Shown here piece after piece: positions 51,427 through 60,027 of a stretch of DNA of 64,000 nucleotides. The translations under genes and the position numbers were made by a program. The number at the start of each line of letters is the position of its first letter. The stretch's first letter is position 1. This stretch comes from Arthrobacter_H rhombi. GTDB lineage: Bacteria; Actinomycetota; Actinomycetes; Actinomycetales; Micrococcaceae. The stretch lies in the NCBI RefSeq assembly GCF_039526245.1, contig NZ_BAAAIV010000004.1, forward strand, positions 248,001 to 312,000, given 5' to 3'. Under the pieces are notes generated by a model. The model made no database searches. It saw only the letters and a list, made by a program, of their open reading frames with translations, and was not told the origin of the DNA.

Positions 51427-51475
51427 CCCTCCCGACCGGGTCTGGCCGGAACCCCAGCTGGATAACATGGTCTCC

Positions 51476-52084
51476 ATGCCCACCGACGACGACATCACCC
51501 AACACCACGACGGCGATCCCGACGACGCCATCTGGCTCGCCGGAGGGCCCCTGCCGGGACCGGTGGTCATCGTCGAGCACGATCCCGCTTGGCACACGCA
51601 CTTCACCACCCTAGCGGAACGGATCCGCAGCGCCCTGGGCCCACTGGCCCTCACCGTGGAACATGTCGGTTCCACCTCGGTTCCCGGTTTGGCCGCCAAA
51701 CCGGTGATCGACATCGATCTGACCGTCGCGGATCCCGCCGACGAATCCGCCTACCGCGGCGCCTTGGAGGCCGCCGGGTTCGTCCTGGTGGTCCGGGAGC
51801 CCGGATGGCATGAGCACCGCTGCTTCCGGCTCGATGCGCCCGCGGCCAATCTCCATGTCTTTGGGCCCGGCTGCCCCGAGACGATCAGGCACCGGATGTT
51901 CCGGGACTGGCTCCGCATCCATCCGGAGGACCGGGCGCTGTACCGGGAAGCGAAGGAAGCGGCCGCGGCGGTGACCAATGACGCGGGTGGAACCGTGATG
52001 GACTACAACGCCCGCAAGGAAGACGTCATCCGCGGGATCTATGCACGGGCGTTCGCGTCAGCGGGGCTGACCGGCTCCGACTGA
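51476..52084 (+). CDS. GrpB-family (nucleotidyltransferase-fold) protein
   Basis: A 202-residue GrpB/UPF0157 protein. The motif VEHVGSTSVPGLAAKPVIDI gives the GST and Asp of the nucleotidyltransferase-like fold, and LHVFGPGCPE is the usual middle segment. The role is unknown in most bacteria. Its 3' end overlaps the convergent GNAT gene by 46 bases. An in-frame ATG three codons upstream (51467) is also possible. Confidence 0.88.
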   Translation: MPTDDDITQHHDGDPDDAIWLAGGPLPGPVVIVEHDPAWHTHFTTLAERIRSALGPLALTVEHVGSTSVPGLAAKPVIDIDLTVADPADESAYRGALEAAGFVLVVREPGWHEHRCFRLDAPAANLHVFGPGCPETIRHRMFRDWLRIHPEDRALYREAKEAAAAVTNDAGGTVMDYNARKEDVIRGIYARAFASAGLTGSD

Positions 52085-52677
52085 AGGATCTCCAGCGCCA
52101 CCGTGTCAGGCAAGGGGTCCGTCGCCAGCCGCGCCCAAAGCGCCGTGTCGAACCGTTGCCAGGTGCCGTCGTCGTCCTGGTAGCGCAGCTTCTGCCGCTC
52201 GATGCCTTCGCGCGTGAACCCTGCCGCCGCGGCGACCCTCCCGGATGCCGGGTTGTTCAGCCGATGCCCCAGCTCCACGCGTTCCAGGCCCACCACGGTG
52301 AAGCAGTGCCCCGCCAGCGCCGCGGTAGCTGCGCCTGCCAGTCCCTGGCCGCGGGCTCGGGGGGCCACCCAGTAGGACATCCATCCGGTGAGATGACGCC
52401 GATCGATGGCCGAAACCATCACGTTCCCCACCGCCCTCCCGTCGAGCTCGACGGCGAAGGCCACGGTTCGCGGTTCCGGCTCCAGCGGATCGGGAACCAG
52501 CGGGACGATCCACTGGCGCGCCTGCGCCGCCGTGGCGATCGGCGCGCGGGCCTGGCCCGTCATGTCGGGCGCGGAGAAAGCGCAGAGCACAGCCTGCACA
52601 TCGGCCTCCTCGGCGGTCCACGATCGCAGGCACGCGCGGGACGGCACTCCCACCCGGTCCTGCTGCTGTGCGCTCAT
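52039..52677 (-). CDS. GNAT N-acetyltransferase
   Basis: A 212-residue acetyltransferase of the RimJ/RimL-like branch. The acetyl-CoA pyrophosphate loop is APRARGQGLAGAATAAL (R/QxxGxG/A), with the typical HRLNNPASGRVAAAAGF after it. The substrate may be a protein N-terminus or a small molecule. It converges with the GrpB-like gene and its last 15 codons lie in that gene's end. Confidence 0.87.
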   Translation of the reverse strand: MSAQQQDRVGVPSRACLRSWTAEEADVQAVLCAFSAPDMTGQARAPIATAAQARQWIVPLVPDPLEPEPRTVAFAVELDGRAVGNVMVSAIDRRHLTGWMSYWVAPRARGQGLAGAATAALAGHCFTVVGLERVELGHRLNNPASGRVAAAAGFTREGIERQKLRYQDDDGTWQRFDTALWARLATDPLPDTVALEILQSEPVSPADANARA

Positions 52678-52886
52678 GAGCTCCAGCCTAGGGGACTGCG
52701 GATCCGCGCGGACAGGTCAAGCTAAAGTGACCCGCATCGCATACATGACGGCAACGTGTCCCCCGTACTGGGGTCGCCGCCGCCCGTCCTGTAATTTGGC
52801 CATCAGCAGGCAATGACGCCGCGGCCCCTCCAGGGCGCCTTGCGTCGTTCCGTGACACCCATTTCAACGGCGAAAGAGGTCACCCC

Positions 52887-54584
52887 GTGACAACCACCCA
52901 GACCGAGCCCGCAGGGCAGGACCAATCCACCGCCCGCGACGCGGCCACACCGGCCACCAAGTCCGCCGGCCACATGATCGTGGACACGCTGGTGGCCCAT
53001 GGCGTGAAGCGGACCTATGTCGTCCCGGGCGAGAGCTACCTCGATGTCCTCGACGGGTTGCACCACTCCCCCATCGATACCGTGGTCTGCCGCCACGAAG
53101 GCGGCGCCGCCTACATGGCCGAGGCCGACGGCAAGATGAACCAGCTGCCCGGCATCGCCATGGTCACCCGCGGCCCCGGCGCGGCCAATGCCCACGTCGG
53201 CCTCCACACCGCCTGGCAGGACTCCACCCCCATGGTCCTGTTCGTGGGCTTGATCCCCTTCGAACACCGTGAAAAAGAGGCCTTCCAGGAGTTCGACCCG
53301 AAGGCCTGGTTCGGCACCAATGCCAAGCGCGTGATGATCCTGGACCACGCCGAACGGGCCTCCGAGGTGGTGGCGGAGGCCATGTTCGCCGCCATGTCAG
53401 GACGCCCGGGCCCGGTCGTGGTCGGTTTGCCCGAGGACATCATCAAGCGCCAGGTCCCCAACCAGATCCACCCGCGGATCCCCGTCGCCAGCGGCGGCAT
53501 GACCGTCACGGATTGGAAGGCCCTGCAGGGCGCACTGCGGGAAGCGGACAAGCCGTTGTTCATCTTCGGCGGCAACGACTGGAGCTCCGAAGGGGCCCAG
53601 GCGTTCACCACCTGGCTCGAGGAGCACGATCTGCCGGCGGCGGCCGAGTGGCGCTGCGAGGGCACCGTGCCCTTCAATTCGCCGTCGTATGTCGGCCCCA
53701 TCGGCTACGGCCGCCCCAAGCCCACCTATGACCTGTTGGAGGAAACCGACCTGCTGGTCTTCGTCGGCACGGTCCCCGGCGATGTGATCACCGATGGGTT
53801 CGCCATCCGGCAGAACTGGGACAAGAAGAACTTCCTGGTCACCATCGACCCCTCGCTGCGCGGTCGTTCCGGCCCCGTGTCCCACCAGATCGTGGCCAAA
53901 CCCGACGTCTTCATCCGCGATCTGGTCCGCATGGACCTTCCGGTCAAGGACTCCTGGCGCGAATGGACCACCCGCATGCGTGAGGAGCAGGTGAAGTTCG
54001 CTGCCCTGCCCGATGCCACCCCCGGTGACGGCCAGGCGAAGATGGCCACCCTGATGGCCAACCTGGTTGCGTCGCTGCCCGAGGATGCCATGGTCACCTT
54101 TGGCGCCGGCGAGCACACCAACTGGGCGCACCGCTACTTCCCGACCAACGGCTACGCCTCCATGGTCAGCGCCCGCAACGGCTCCATGGGCTACTCGATC
54201 CCCTCCGCTGTCGCCGCATCACTGGCCACCCCGGGTCGCCGCGTGGTGACGATCGCCGGGGACGGCGAGTTCCTCATGAACGGGCAGGAGCTGGCCACGG
54301 CAGCCCAGTACGGGGCCACCCCACTGGTCATCGTGATGGACAACCAGGAGTACGGCACCATCCGCACCCACCAGGAACGCGACTACCCCCAGCGGATCTC
54401 CGGCACGCAGCTGAAGAACCCCGATTTCGCCATTATGGCCCAGGCCTTTGGCGGCTTCGGGGTCCGGGTGGAGAACGACGCCGATGTGCCGGCTGCGCTG
54501 GACGCGGCACTCTCTGCCATCGACGACGAGGGACGCTTCGCGCTGATCCACCTGATCGTCGAGCAGCGCGTCCGGGCCTACTGA
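52887..54584 (+). CDS. Thiamine-diphosphate enzyme of acetolactate-synthase type, unknown substrate
   Basis: A 565-residue TPP enzyme with the full three-domain order. The catalytic Glu is E71 in CRHEGGAAYMAEADG; the cofactor site is IAGDGEFLMNGQELATAAQY with the later VIVMDNQEYGT. It lacks a neighbouring small ilvN-type subunit, so it is unlikely to be the biosynthetic acetolactate synthase. Relatives decarboxylate or ligate 2-oxo acids. The start is GTG behind AAAGAGG. A long hairpin separates it from convergent paaZ. Confidence 0.85.
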   Translation: MTTTQTEPAGQDQSTARDAATPATKSAGHMIVDTLVAHGVKRTYVVPGESYLDVLDGLHHSPIDTVVCRHEGGAAYMAEADGKMNQLPGIAMVTRGPGAANAHVGLHTAWQDSTPMVLFVGLIPFEHREKEAFQEFDPKAWFGTNAKRVMILDHAERASEVVAEAMFAAMSGRPGPVVVGLPEDIIKRQVPNQIHPRIPVASGGMTVTDWKALQGALREADKPLFIFGGNDWSSEGAQAFTTWLEEHDLPAAAEWRCEGTVPFNSPSYVGPIGYGRPKPTYDLLEETDLLVFVGTVPGDVITDGFAIRQNWDKKNFLVTIDPSLRGRSGPVSHQIVAKPDVFIRDLVRMDLPVKDSWREWTTRMREEQVKFAALPDATPGDGQAKMATLMANLVASLPEDAMVTFGAGEHTNWAHRYFPTNGYASMVSARNGSMGYSIPSAVAASLATPGRRVVTIAGDGEFLMNGQELATAAQYGATPLVIVMDNQEYGTIRTHQERDYPQRISGTQLKNPDFAIMAQAFGGFGVRVENDADVPAALDAALSAIDDEGRFALIHLIVEQRVRAY

Positions 54585-54616
54585 CCGACGCAGCCCGGGA
54601 CCTCGGGAGAGCGGCA

Positions 54617-54659
54617 ACATGAAGGAGGACCTGCCCACCGGGCAGGTCCTCCTTCATGT
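54617..54659. terminator. Bidirectional terminator between TPP enzyme and paaZ
   Basis: Bases 54617-54636 pair perfectly with 54640-54659 (20 bp) around the loop ACC. It lies between converging genes. It is one of the strongest hairpins in the window. Confidence 0.85.
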
Positions 54660-54677
54660 CCCCTCAGCGTCGATCCG

Positions 54678-56804
54678 CTACGAGGCCCAGTTCTTGTAGG
54701 TGACGTTGTCCTTTTCCACCAGGGTCAGGACATCGTAGGTGGCGACGATGTCATCGTCCTGGTTGTGGATGATCGCATCCCAGGCAACTTCGCCGTACTC
54801 ATCGGTCACGCGCGGGGTGATCTTCTTGGCGGTCAGGGTGACCCGGATCTTGTCCCCTGCCGGAACGGGGGTGATGAACCGCAGGCTCTCCAGCCCATAG
54901 TTCGCCAGGACCGGTCCCGGCGCCGGCTCGACGAACAGCCCGGCAGCCCAGGAGACCAGCAGGTAGCCATGCGCAACGATCCCGGGGAAGAACGGGTTGG
55001 CTTCCGCCGCTGCCGCATCGGTGTGGGCATAGAACGTGTCGCCGGTGGTGTGGGCGAAGTCAGTGATGTCCTGCAGGGTGACTTCGCGCAGCGGAGAGGC
55101 AAAGGCATCGCCGATCCGCAACTCGGCCAGTGACTTGCGGAACGGGTGGATGGCGCCTTCCACCGCACCGAATTCGGCGGCACCGGCAATGACCCGATCG
55201 GCTCCGGTGTGCCAGACCCCGGTGACCGCTGTCAGCAGGTTGGGCGAGCCCTGGATGGCGGTGCGCTGCATATGGTGCTTGACCGATCGGATGCCGCCGA
55301 GCTCCTCGCCTCCACCGGCACGGCCCGGGCCACCATGGACCAGGTGGGGAACCGGTGAGCCGTGTCCCGTGGACGTGCGCGCTGTCTCCCGGTTGAGGAT
55401 GTGCACGCGCCCGTGGTGCCCGGCAATCCCCGTGGTCAGCTCGCGTGCCGTGTCGCCGTCGTTCGTGCAGACGGTGGCCACCAGCGAGCCGGCCCCACGC
55501 GCGGCGAGACGGATCGCGTCGTCGAGGTCGGTGTAGCCCAGCACGCTGGTCACCGGCCCGAAGGCCTCGAGCGAATGGACGGATTCAGCGTCGGGGTCCG
55601 CCCAGGTCAGCAGGACGGGCGACATGAACGCCCCCGCGGCTACCTCACGTTCCTCACCCGATGCGGTGCGGACCACCGGTGCATCCAGGGTTCCGTAGGC
55701 CAGTTCCCCTCCGGCAGCCAACATGGCCTCGACGGCGCCGCGGACGTCGCGCAGCTGCTCCAGTGAAGCGAGTGCACCCATGGTCACCCCTTCGGCGCGG
55801 GGATCGCCGACGACCACGCGTTGGGCCAGGCGCTCGCCTACCGCCGCGACCACGTCATCCCGGATGGCTGCGGGGACGATCGTCCGGCGGATGGCGGTGC
55901 ACTTCTGTCCGGCCTTGACCGTCATCTCGGTGGCGACCGACTTGATGAAGGCCTCGAATTCCGGTGTTCCCGGGGTGGCGTCCGGTCCGAGGATCGCCGC
56001 GTTGAGCGAATCCGTCTCGGCAGTGAAGCGGACGCCCCCGGAGATCACATTCGGGTGTGACTTCAGGGAGTTCGCTGTCGAAGCGGATCCCGTGAAGGAG
56101 ACCATGTCTCGGTAGTCCAGGGCATCCAGCAGGGTGCGTGCCGAGCCGGAGACGAGCTGCAGCGAACCGTCCGGCAGCAGGCCCGATTCCGCGAGCATGC
56201 GCACCACGGCCGCGGAGAGGTACCCGGTGGGGGTAGCCGGCTTGGCAATGGTGGGAACCCCGGCGATGAAGGCCGGAGCGAACTTCTCCAGCATCCCCCA
56301 CACCGGGAAGTTGAAGGCATTGATCTGGGCCGCGACGCCCGGGAAGCGGGTATAGATGTGCCCACCTAGGAAGGATCCATCACGTGAGAGCGGCTCGGCC
56401 GGCCCGTCCTGGATGACGTTGGAGTTCGGCAGTTCGCGCCGGCCCTTGGAGGAGAACGTGAACAGCACGCCGATCCCACCGTCGATGTCGACCATGTTGT
56501 CGATCTTGGTGGCGCCGGTGCGGTACGAGATCTCGTAGAGCTCCTCGCGGCGGTCATTGAGGTACTGGGCCATCTCCTTGAGCTTCAAGGCCCGCTCGTG
56601 CAAGGTCATTCGGCCGAGTTCGCGGTGTCCCACAGACCGACCGTGCTCGACGGCGGCGGCCAGATCAAGGCCATCGGCACTGACCAGGGCTAGCTCCTCG
56701 CCGGTGTTTGCATCCAACACCACGGTGGCGCCATCGCTGCTCTCGGGCCTCCACCAGGCGTCCTGGATGTAGCTGGGAACGAGCTCGGCAGTCTGCGTTG
56801 TCAT
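54678..56804 (-). CDS. paaZ: Bifunctional oxepin-CoA hydrolase / aldehyde dehydrogenase
   Basis: A 708-residue PaaZ enzyme opening the oxepin-CoA ring and oxidising the aldehyde formed. The N-terminal two thirds is an aldehyde dehydrogenase (FTGSASTANSL, KAGQKCTAIRR with the catalytic Cys, LEAFGPVTSVLGY); the C-terminal domain is a MaoC-like hydratase (FAHTTGDTFYAHTDAAAAEA and PFFPGIVAHGYLLVSW). TTG at 56813 is in frame, but the ATG at 56804 has AGGAAGG at a better distance. It stands apart from the other paa genes but has a PaaR-like operator just upstream. Confidence 0.93.
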   Translation of the reverse strand: MTTQTAELVPSYIQDAWWRPESSDGATVVLDANTGEELALVSADGLDLAAAVEHGRSVGHRELGRMTLHERALKLKEMAQYLNDRREELYEISYRTGATKIDNMVDIDGGIGVLFTFSSKGRRELPNSNVIQDGPAEPLSRDGSFLGGHIYTRFPGVAAQINAFNFPVWGMLEKFAPAFIAGVPTIAKPATPTGYLSAAVVRMLAESGLLPDGSLQLVSGSARTLLDALDYRDMVSFTGSASTANSLKSHPNVISGGVRFTAETDSLNAAILGPDATPGTPEFEAFIKSVATEMTVKAGQKCTAIRRTIVPAAIRDDVVAAVGERLAQRVVVGDPRAEGVTMGALASLEQLRDVRGAVEAMLAAGGELAYGTLDAPVVRTASGEEREVAAGAFMSPVLLTWADPDAESVHSLEAFGPVTSVLGYTDLDDAIRLAARGAGSLVATVCTNDGDTARELTTGIAGHHGRVHILNRETARTSTGHGSPVPHLVHGGPGRAGGGEELGGIRSVKHHMQRTAIQGSPNLLTAVTGVWHTGADRVIAGAAEFGAVEGAIHPFRKSLAELRIGDAFASPLREVTLQDITDFAHTTGDTFYAHTDAAAAEANPFFPGIVAHGYLLVSWAAGLFVEPAPGPVLANYGLESLRFITPVPAGDKIRVTLTAKKITPRVTDEYGEVAWDAIIHNQDDDIVATYDVLTLVEKDNVTYKNWAS

Positions 56805-56819
56805 CGTCGACAAGTCCTT

Positions 56820-56837
56820 CCTGAACGATCGGTCAGT
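56820..56837 (-). promoter_or_regulatory. PaaR-like operator upstream of paaZ
   Basis: CCTGAACGATCGGTCAGT (plus-strand reading) differs in one base from the site upstream of paaA. On the minus strand it lies 16 bases ahead of the ATG at 56804. A clear promoter is not seen; TACTGA inside it could be a -10 box. Confidence 0.7.
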
Positions 56838-56882
56838 ATTTGGGATCCAGCTTACATGAAGCCCCGTACGCTCTCCGGATCA

Positions 56883-56916
56883 AGTGATTGACTTATATCG
56901 ATCACTGTAGTGTGAT
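56883..56916 (+). promoter_or_regulatory. Promoter candidate for the RIO kinase gene
   Basis: TTGACT (56888-56893), 17 bp and TGTGAT (56911-56916) could be a promoter. AGTGAT (56883-56888) and ATCACT (56901-56906) form a 6-bp inverted repeat over its -35 region. The -10 match is weak. Confidence 0.35.
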
Positions 56917-56956
56917 GAACAGGCCTAACACCATCGCCGACTCCCGGGAGGCCACC

Positions 56957-57055
56957 ATGACGGTCCGCACCGCACCGCACGCCCCGATCATGCACACCCC
57001 TCACACCGGGAGTCACACCCATCATGACGTCACGCATCGAGCACGACGCACCTGA
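56957..57055 (+). CDS. Possible 32-residue histidine-rich leader ORF
   Basis: An ATG behind GGGAGG opens a 32-codon frame (MTVRTAPHAPIMHTPHTGSH then THHDVTHRARRT) that ends inside the RIO kinase gene, overlapping its start by 32 bases. Eight or so of the residues are His. It may be a translated leader coupled with the kinase gene, or chance. No homologue is known to me. Confidence 0.35.
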   Translation: MTVRTAPHAPIMHTPHTGSHTHHDVTHRARRT

Positions 57056-57917
57056 ACCCTTCCAGCCCCTGACCCGACGCCACCTTCCCCACCATCCGGC
57101 CGAACGGCCCGCCGACTGGAACGTCCTCGACGATGCCTTGTCGACGGACCAGCGCTGGTCCACCTGGCCCGGCATCGAGAAATTGATGCGCGGGCCGCAG
57201 CCCTACCCTGAATTCGTCATCGAGGATGCCGCTGCGATCGACACCGAGCTCGGTGTCCTGAAGACCGGCAAGGAAGCCGACGTCTTCCTGGTCGAGCGGG
57301 CCACCTCGGAGCGCCACTCCATCCTGGCGGCCAAACGCTACCGCACTCCCGACCAGCGGTCCTTCCACCGTTCCACGATCTACACCGAAGGACGCACGGT
57401 GCGTCGGACACGCGACGCACGCGCCATGAAGAACGGAAGCACCTACGGGCGCCAGGTCGAGGCCGCCCAGTGGGCCAACGCCGAATGGGACTACCTGGTC
57501 CGCGCCTACGAGGCAGGAATACCCGTCCCGTACCCCGTGCAGATCGATGGGACGGAGATCCTGATGGAATTCATCGAGGACCCCGGGCAACCCGGCGCGG
57601 CAGCGCCGCGGCTTCATCAAGCCCACCCGGGCCCGGCTCTGCTGCAGTCGTACTTCAGCCAGCTCGTCGAAGCGATGCGGGGGTTTGCACGACTGGGCTT
57701 CGCACATGGCGATCTGTCGGCATACAACCTCCTGGCGGCCGGTCCCCGACTGGTCGTGATCGACCTGCCCCAGCTGGTCGACTTGGCGGCGAACCCCTTG
57801 GGCGCCGATTTGCTGGCGCGTGATTGCCGCAACGCCTGCGCCTGGTTCGCCGGCCGGGGCGTCCTCCAGGATCCGGACGAGCTTCTGGGTGAACTGTTGG
57901 CGGTAGCGTGGTCGTGA
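57024..57917 (+). CDS. RIO-type serine/threonine kinase
   Basis: A 297-residue RIO1-like kinase. The lysine-containing segment is LKTGKEADVFLVERA, then LAAKRYR; the catalytic loop is FAHGDLSAYNLL and the metal-binding Asp is in VVIDLPQLVD. Eukaryotic RIO kinases act in ribosome maturation; bacterial ones are poorly known. The N-terminal 60 residues precede the kinase domain and are acidic. It is the end of its transcript; the ABC-F gene converges with it. Confidence 0.86.
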   Translation: MTSRIEHDAPEPFQPLTRRHLPHHPAERPADWNVLDDALSTDQRWSTWPGIEKLMRGPQPYPEFVIEDAAAIDTELGVLKTGKEADVFLVERATSERHSILAAKRYRTPDQRSFHRSTIYTEGRTVRRTRDARAMKNGSTYGRQVEAAQWANAEWDYLVRAYEAGIPVPYPVQIDGTEILMEFIEDPGQPGAAAPRLHQAHPGPALLQSYFSQLVEAMRGFARLGFAHGDLSAYNLLAAGPRLVVIDLPQLVDLAANPLGADLLARDCRNACAWFAGRGVLQDPDELLGELLAVAWS

Positions 57918-58068
57918 TGTCCGGCTGCATCACGGATGCACGAGACGGCACGGGCAGCGTTCTCGACTCCCGCACTCGGGATCCCGCACTGGCTGGTCGC
58001 GTTCGGGATCTTCGCTCTGGCGGAGGTGGGCGCGCTGCCCGGGTCCGCTCAGATACCAGGCAGGATCG
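57918..58068. other. Short intergenic region between converging genes
   Basis: This 151-base stretch separates the RIO kinase and ABC-F stop codons. I see no terminator of the quality found elsewhere in the window and no gene. Confidence 0.4.
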
Positions 58069-59760
58069 TCACATCATCGGCGTCGACAGTGGGGCTGGAG
58101 CCACACGCTTCAGTTCCCATTGGCGCCGGTCACGGCCACCCACCTTCCCCAACCGATCCAGGAATTCCTCGTCGTGGCTGACGACCACGAGACCGCCCGC
58201 ATACGCGCGCAATGCCCCCAGCAGCTGGACGATGGTCTCGTGATCAAGGTTGTTCGTCGGCTCGTCCAGGAGCAGCAGCTGCGGGGCTGGGTCAGACAGA
58301 AGAATCCGCGCCAGTGCGACTCGGAAGATTTCCCCGCCGGACAACTGGGATACGGGCTGCCCCACGCGTGAGCCGCGGAAATGAAAGTGGGCCAGCCTGG
58401 CCCTGATGTCCTCCACGGGTGTCTGCGGAGCCGCCGCCCTCACATTCTCCAGGACCGACGCCGAGGCATCCACCCCTTCCCAGCCTCCATCGTCCGCGGA
58501 GAGATCCTGCCGCAGCACGCCGACCGGCACGGCAGCGGACCTTTCCAGCTCGCGAAGCAGGGACGTTTTTCCCGCCCCGTTCCGACCGGCCAGGACGATC
58601 CATTCGGGCCCCCGGATGACCAGCCCCGGCCCCGGCACCTGCTCCATCCCCTCTTCGGTGACGCCGTACGGTACGTCCGCAGGTGCGACGTGGCGCATCA
58701 GCTCGCGTCCAGCAGGGACCCGGGTGCCGGGCAGGTCGATGGTGATGGACAGATCCGGTGGCAGGTCATCTTTGGCGGCATCGAGTTCGGCCCGTGCCGC
58801 ATCACTGCTGGCCGCCATGGATTGACGTGTCCGCCCGGCCGTCTCCTGGGCGCGCTTGCGCAATTCATTGGCCAGGATCTTCGGGAGGCTATCGGCCGCT
58901 TTCCGCCCTTGTTTGGCCCGTCGGGCCAGTTTCGTCTCGGCTTCGACCTGCTGCCGACGCTCCACAGCGCTCTTGGCGCTGGCGTCGCGCACCCTGCGTT
59001 CGGCGCTTTCGAGCTCCGCGGCCTTGACGCCCTGGTAGTGCGCCCAGTCGCCTCCATGTAGATGCAGCTCCACGGATCCGGGAAGCCCGGCACGGACGCC
59101 CACCGGGCGCAGTTCGGCAATGGTGTCCACGAGTCCCAGCAGTGTCGTGTCGTGCGTGGCAACCAGCAACGTGCCACGCCATCGCTCCACTGCCGAGTAC
59201 AGCCGGCCCCGGGCCTCGCGGTCCAGGTTGTTGGTCGGTTCATCGAGGAGCGTGATGGGTCTGCCCAGGAATTCGAGGCCGGCCAGGGCGACGACCATGG
59301 CCTCTCCTCCGGACAGCGTCGCCGCGGTCCGGTCGAGGAAGCCGGGGCCCGCATCCTCCAGCCCATGTCCTGCCAACAGGGCGATGGCCCGCTCCTCGAG
59401 GTCCCAATCGTCACCGACGCTGGCCAGGTCCTCTTCCAACTGACCTGTTTGCCCGTCCAGAATCCGACGCAGCGCCGCGAGCCGTCCGGAAACACCGAGC
59501 AGGGAAGCGACAGTTGGCCGGGGATCCCTGATGGGTTTTTGTTCCAGGAAGGCCGGAGGCGAGGATACGTGCAGCGTGCCGGCGTCCGGCATCAGTTCAC
59601 CGGAGATCAGCCGCAACAGCGCTGACTTGCCAGCCCCGTTCGGGCCGACAAGACCCGTCGTGCCGTTGCCAAATGTCGCGCTGAGGTCATCAAAGACCAG
59701 TCGTCCGTCGGGCCAGGCAAAGGCCAGGTGGTCGAGAAGGATGGGGTGGTGGTTCTGCAT
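58069..59760 (-). CDS. ABC-F ATPase (ribosome-associated, possible resistance protein)
   Basis: A 563-residue protein with two ABC domains and no membrane segments. The first Walker A is GLVGPNGAGKSALLRL with signature LSGGEAMVVALAGL and Walker B LLDEPTNNLD; the second is LAGRNGAGKTSLLREL with LSGGEIFRVALARIL and LLLLDEPTNNLD. The charged linker between them (about residues 250-330, rich in Arg/Lys/Glu) matches the P-site tRNA interaction motif region of ABC-F proteins. Some protect ribosomes from antibiotics; others are translation factors. The ATG follows GGAGACC, which can be buried in an upstream hairpin. Confidence 0.88.
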   Translation of the reverse strand: MQNHHPILLDHLAFAWPDGRLVFDDLSATFGNGTTGLVGPNGAGKSALLRLISGELMPDAGTLHVSSPPAFLEQKPIRDPRPTVASLLGVSGRLAALRRILDGQTGQLEEDLASVGDDWDLEERAIALLAGHGLEDAGPGFLDRTAATLSGGEAMVVALAGLEFLGRPITLLDEPTNNLDREARGRLYSAVERWRGTLLVATHDTTLLGLVDTIAELRPVGVRAGLPGSVELHLHGGDWAHYQGVKAAELESAERRVRDASAKSAVERRQQVEAETKLARRAKQGRKAADSLPKILANELRKRAQETAGRTRQSMAASSDAARAELDAAKDDLPPDLSITIDLPGTRVPAGRELMRHVAPADVPYGVTEEGMEQVPGPGLVIRGPEWIVLAGRNGAGKTSLLRELERSAAVPVGVLRQDLSADDGGWEGVDASASVLENVRAAAPQTPVEDIRARLAHFHFRGSRVGQPVSQLSGGEIFRVALARILLSDPAPQLLLLDEPTNNLDHETIVQLLGALRAYAGGLVVVSHDEEFLDRLGKVGGRDRRQWELKRVAPAPLSTPMM

Positions 59761-59763
59761 GGA

Positions 59764-59797
59764 GGTCTCCTGGGGTGGCGAATGCGCCAGGAGGACC
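59764..59797 (-). promoter_or_regulatory. Hairpin that can hide the ABC-F ribosome site
   Basis: GGTCTCCTGG (59764-59773, containing the complement of the Shine-Dalgarno) pairs with CCAGGAGGACC (59787-59797) with one bulged base. Inside, TGGCG (59776-59780) can pair with CGCCA (59785-59789), so alternative forms exist. In the mRNA the ribosome site of the ABC-F gene would be buried. Confidence 0.55.
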
Positions 59798-59815
59798 CGC
59801 GGGGTGTCGCGGTGG

Positions 59816-59850
59816 ATCTCGGCGCAGGGCTAGGCGAAGGCGGCCGAGAT
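59816..59850 (-). promoter_or_regulatory. Leader stem overlapping the leader ORF
   Basis: ATCTCGGC (59816-59823) is the reverse complement of GCCGAGAT (59843-59850), 8 bp. One arm lies in the leader ORF and the other between it and the ABC-F ribosome site. A ribosome stalled on the leader would break this stem, and it could then let or stop the downstream hairpin form. Confidence 0.5.
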
Positions 59851-59856
59851 GTTCAC
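59830..59856 (-). CDS. Possible leader peptide MNISAAFA upstream of ABC-F
   Basis: A 9-codon frame (GTG start, TAG stop) encodes MNISAAFA, with AAGGAA 6 bases ahead of the start. It lies 69 bases upstream of the ABC-F start codon in the same direction. Many antibiotic-inducible ABC-F and erm genes have leader peptides of this size. A TTGACA with an 18-bp spacer to GATGCT lies further upstream and could drive it. The peptide is unproven. Confidence 0.45.
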   Translation of the reverse strand: MNISAAFA

Positions 59857-60027
59857 CGGGATTCCTTACGTCGGGGAGGGGACCATGCCAGCATCGCACC
59901 ACTCATTGGGAGATGTCAATGGGAGTCTGCATGACTTCTCGCGACACCCCCGATCCATCCGATATTTCGTGAAGAACGTTACATAAATTGTATTGAGAAG
60001 AGGTTGTATGTCTTTAATAGCAGCGCC

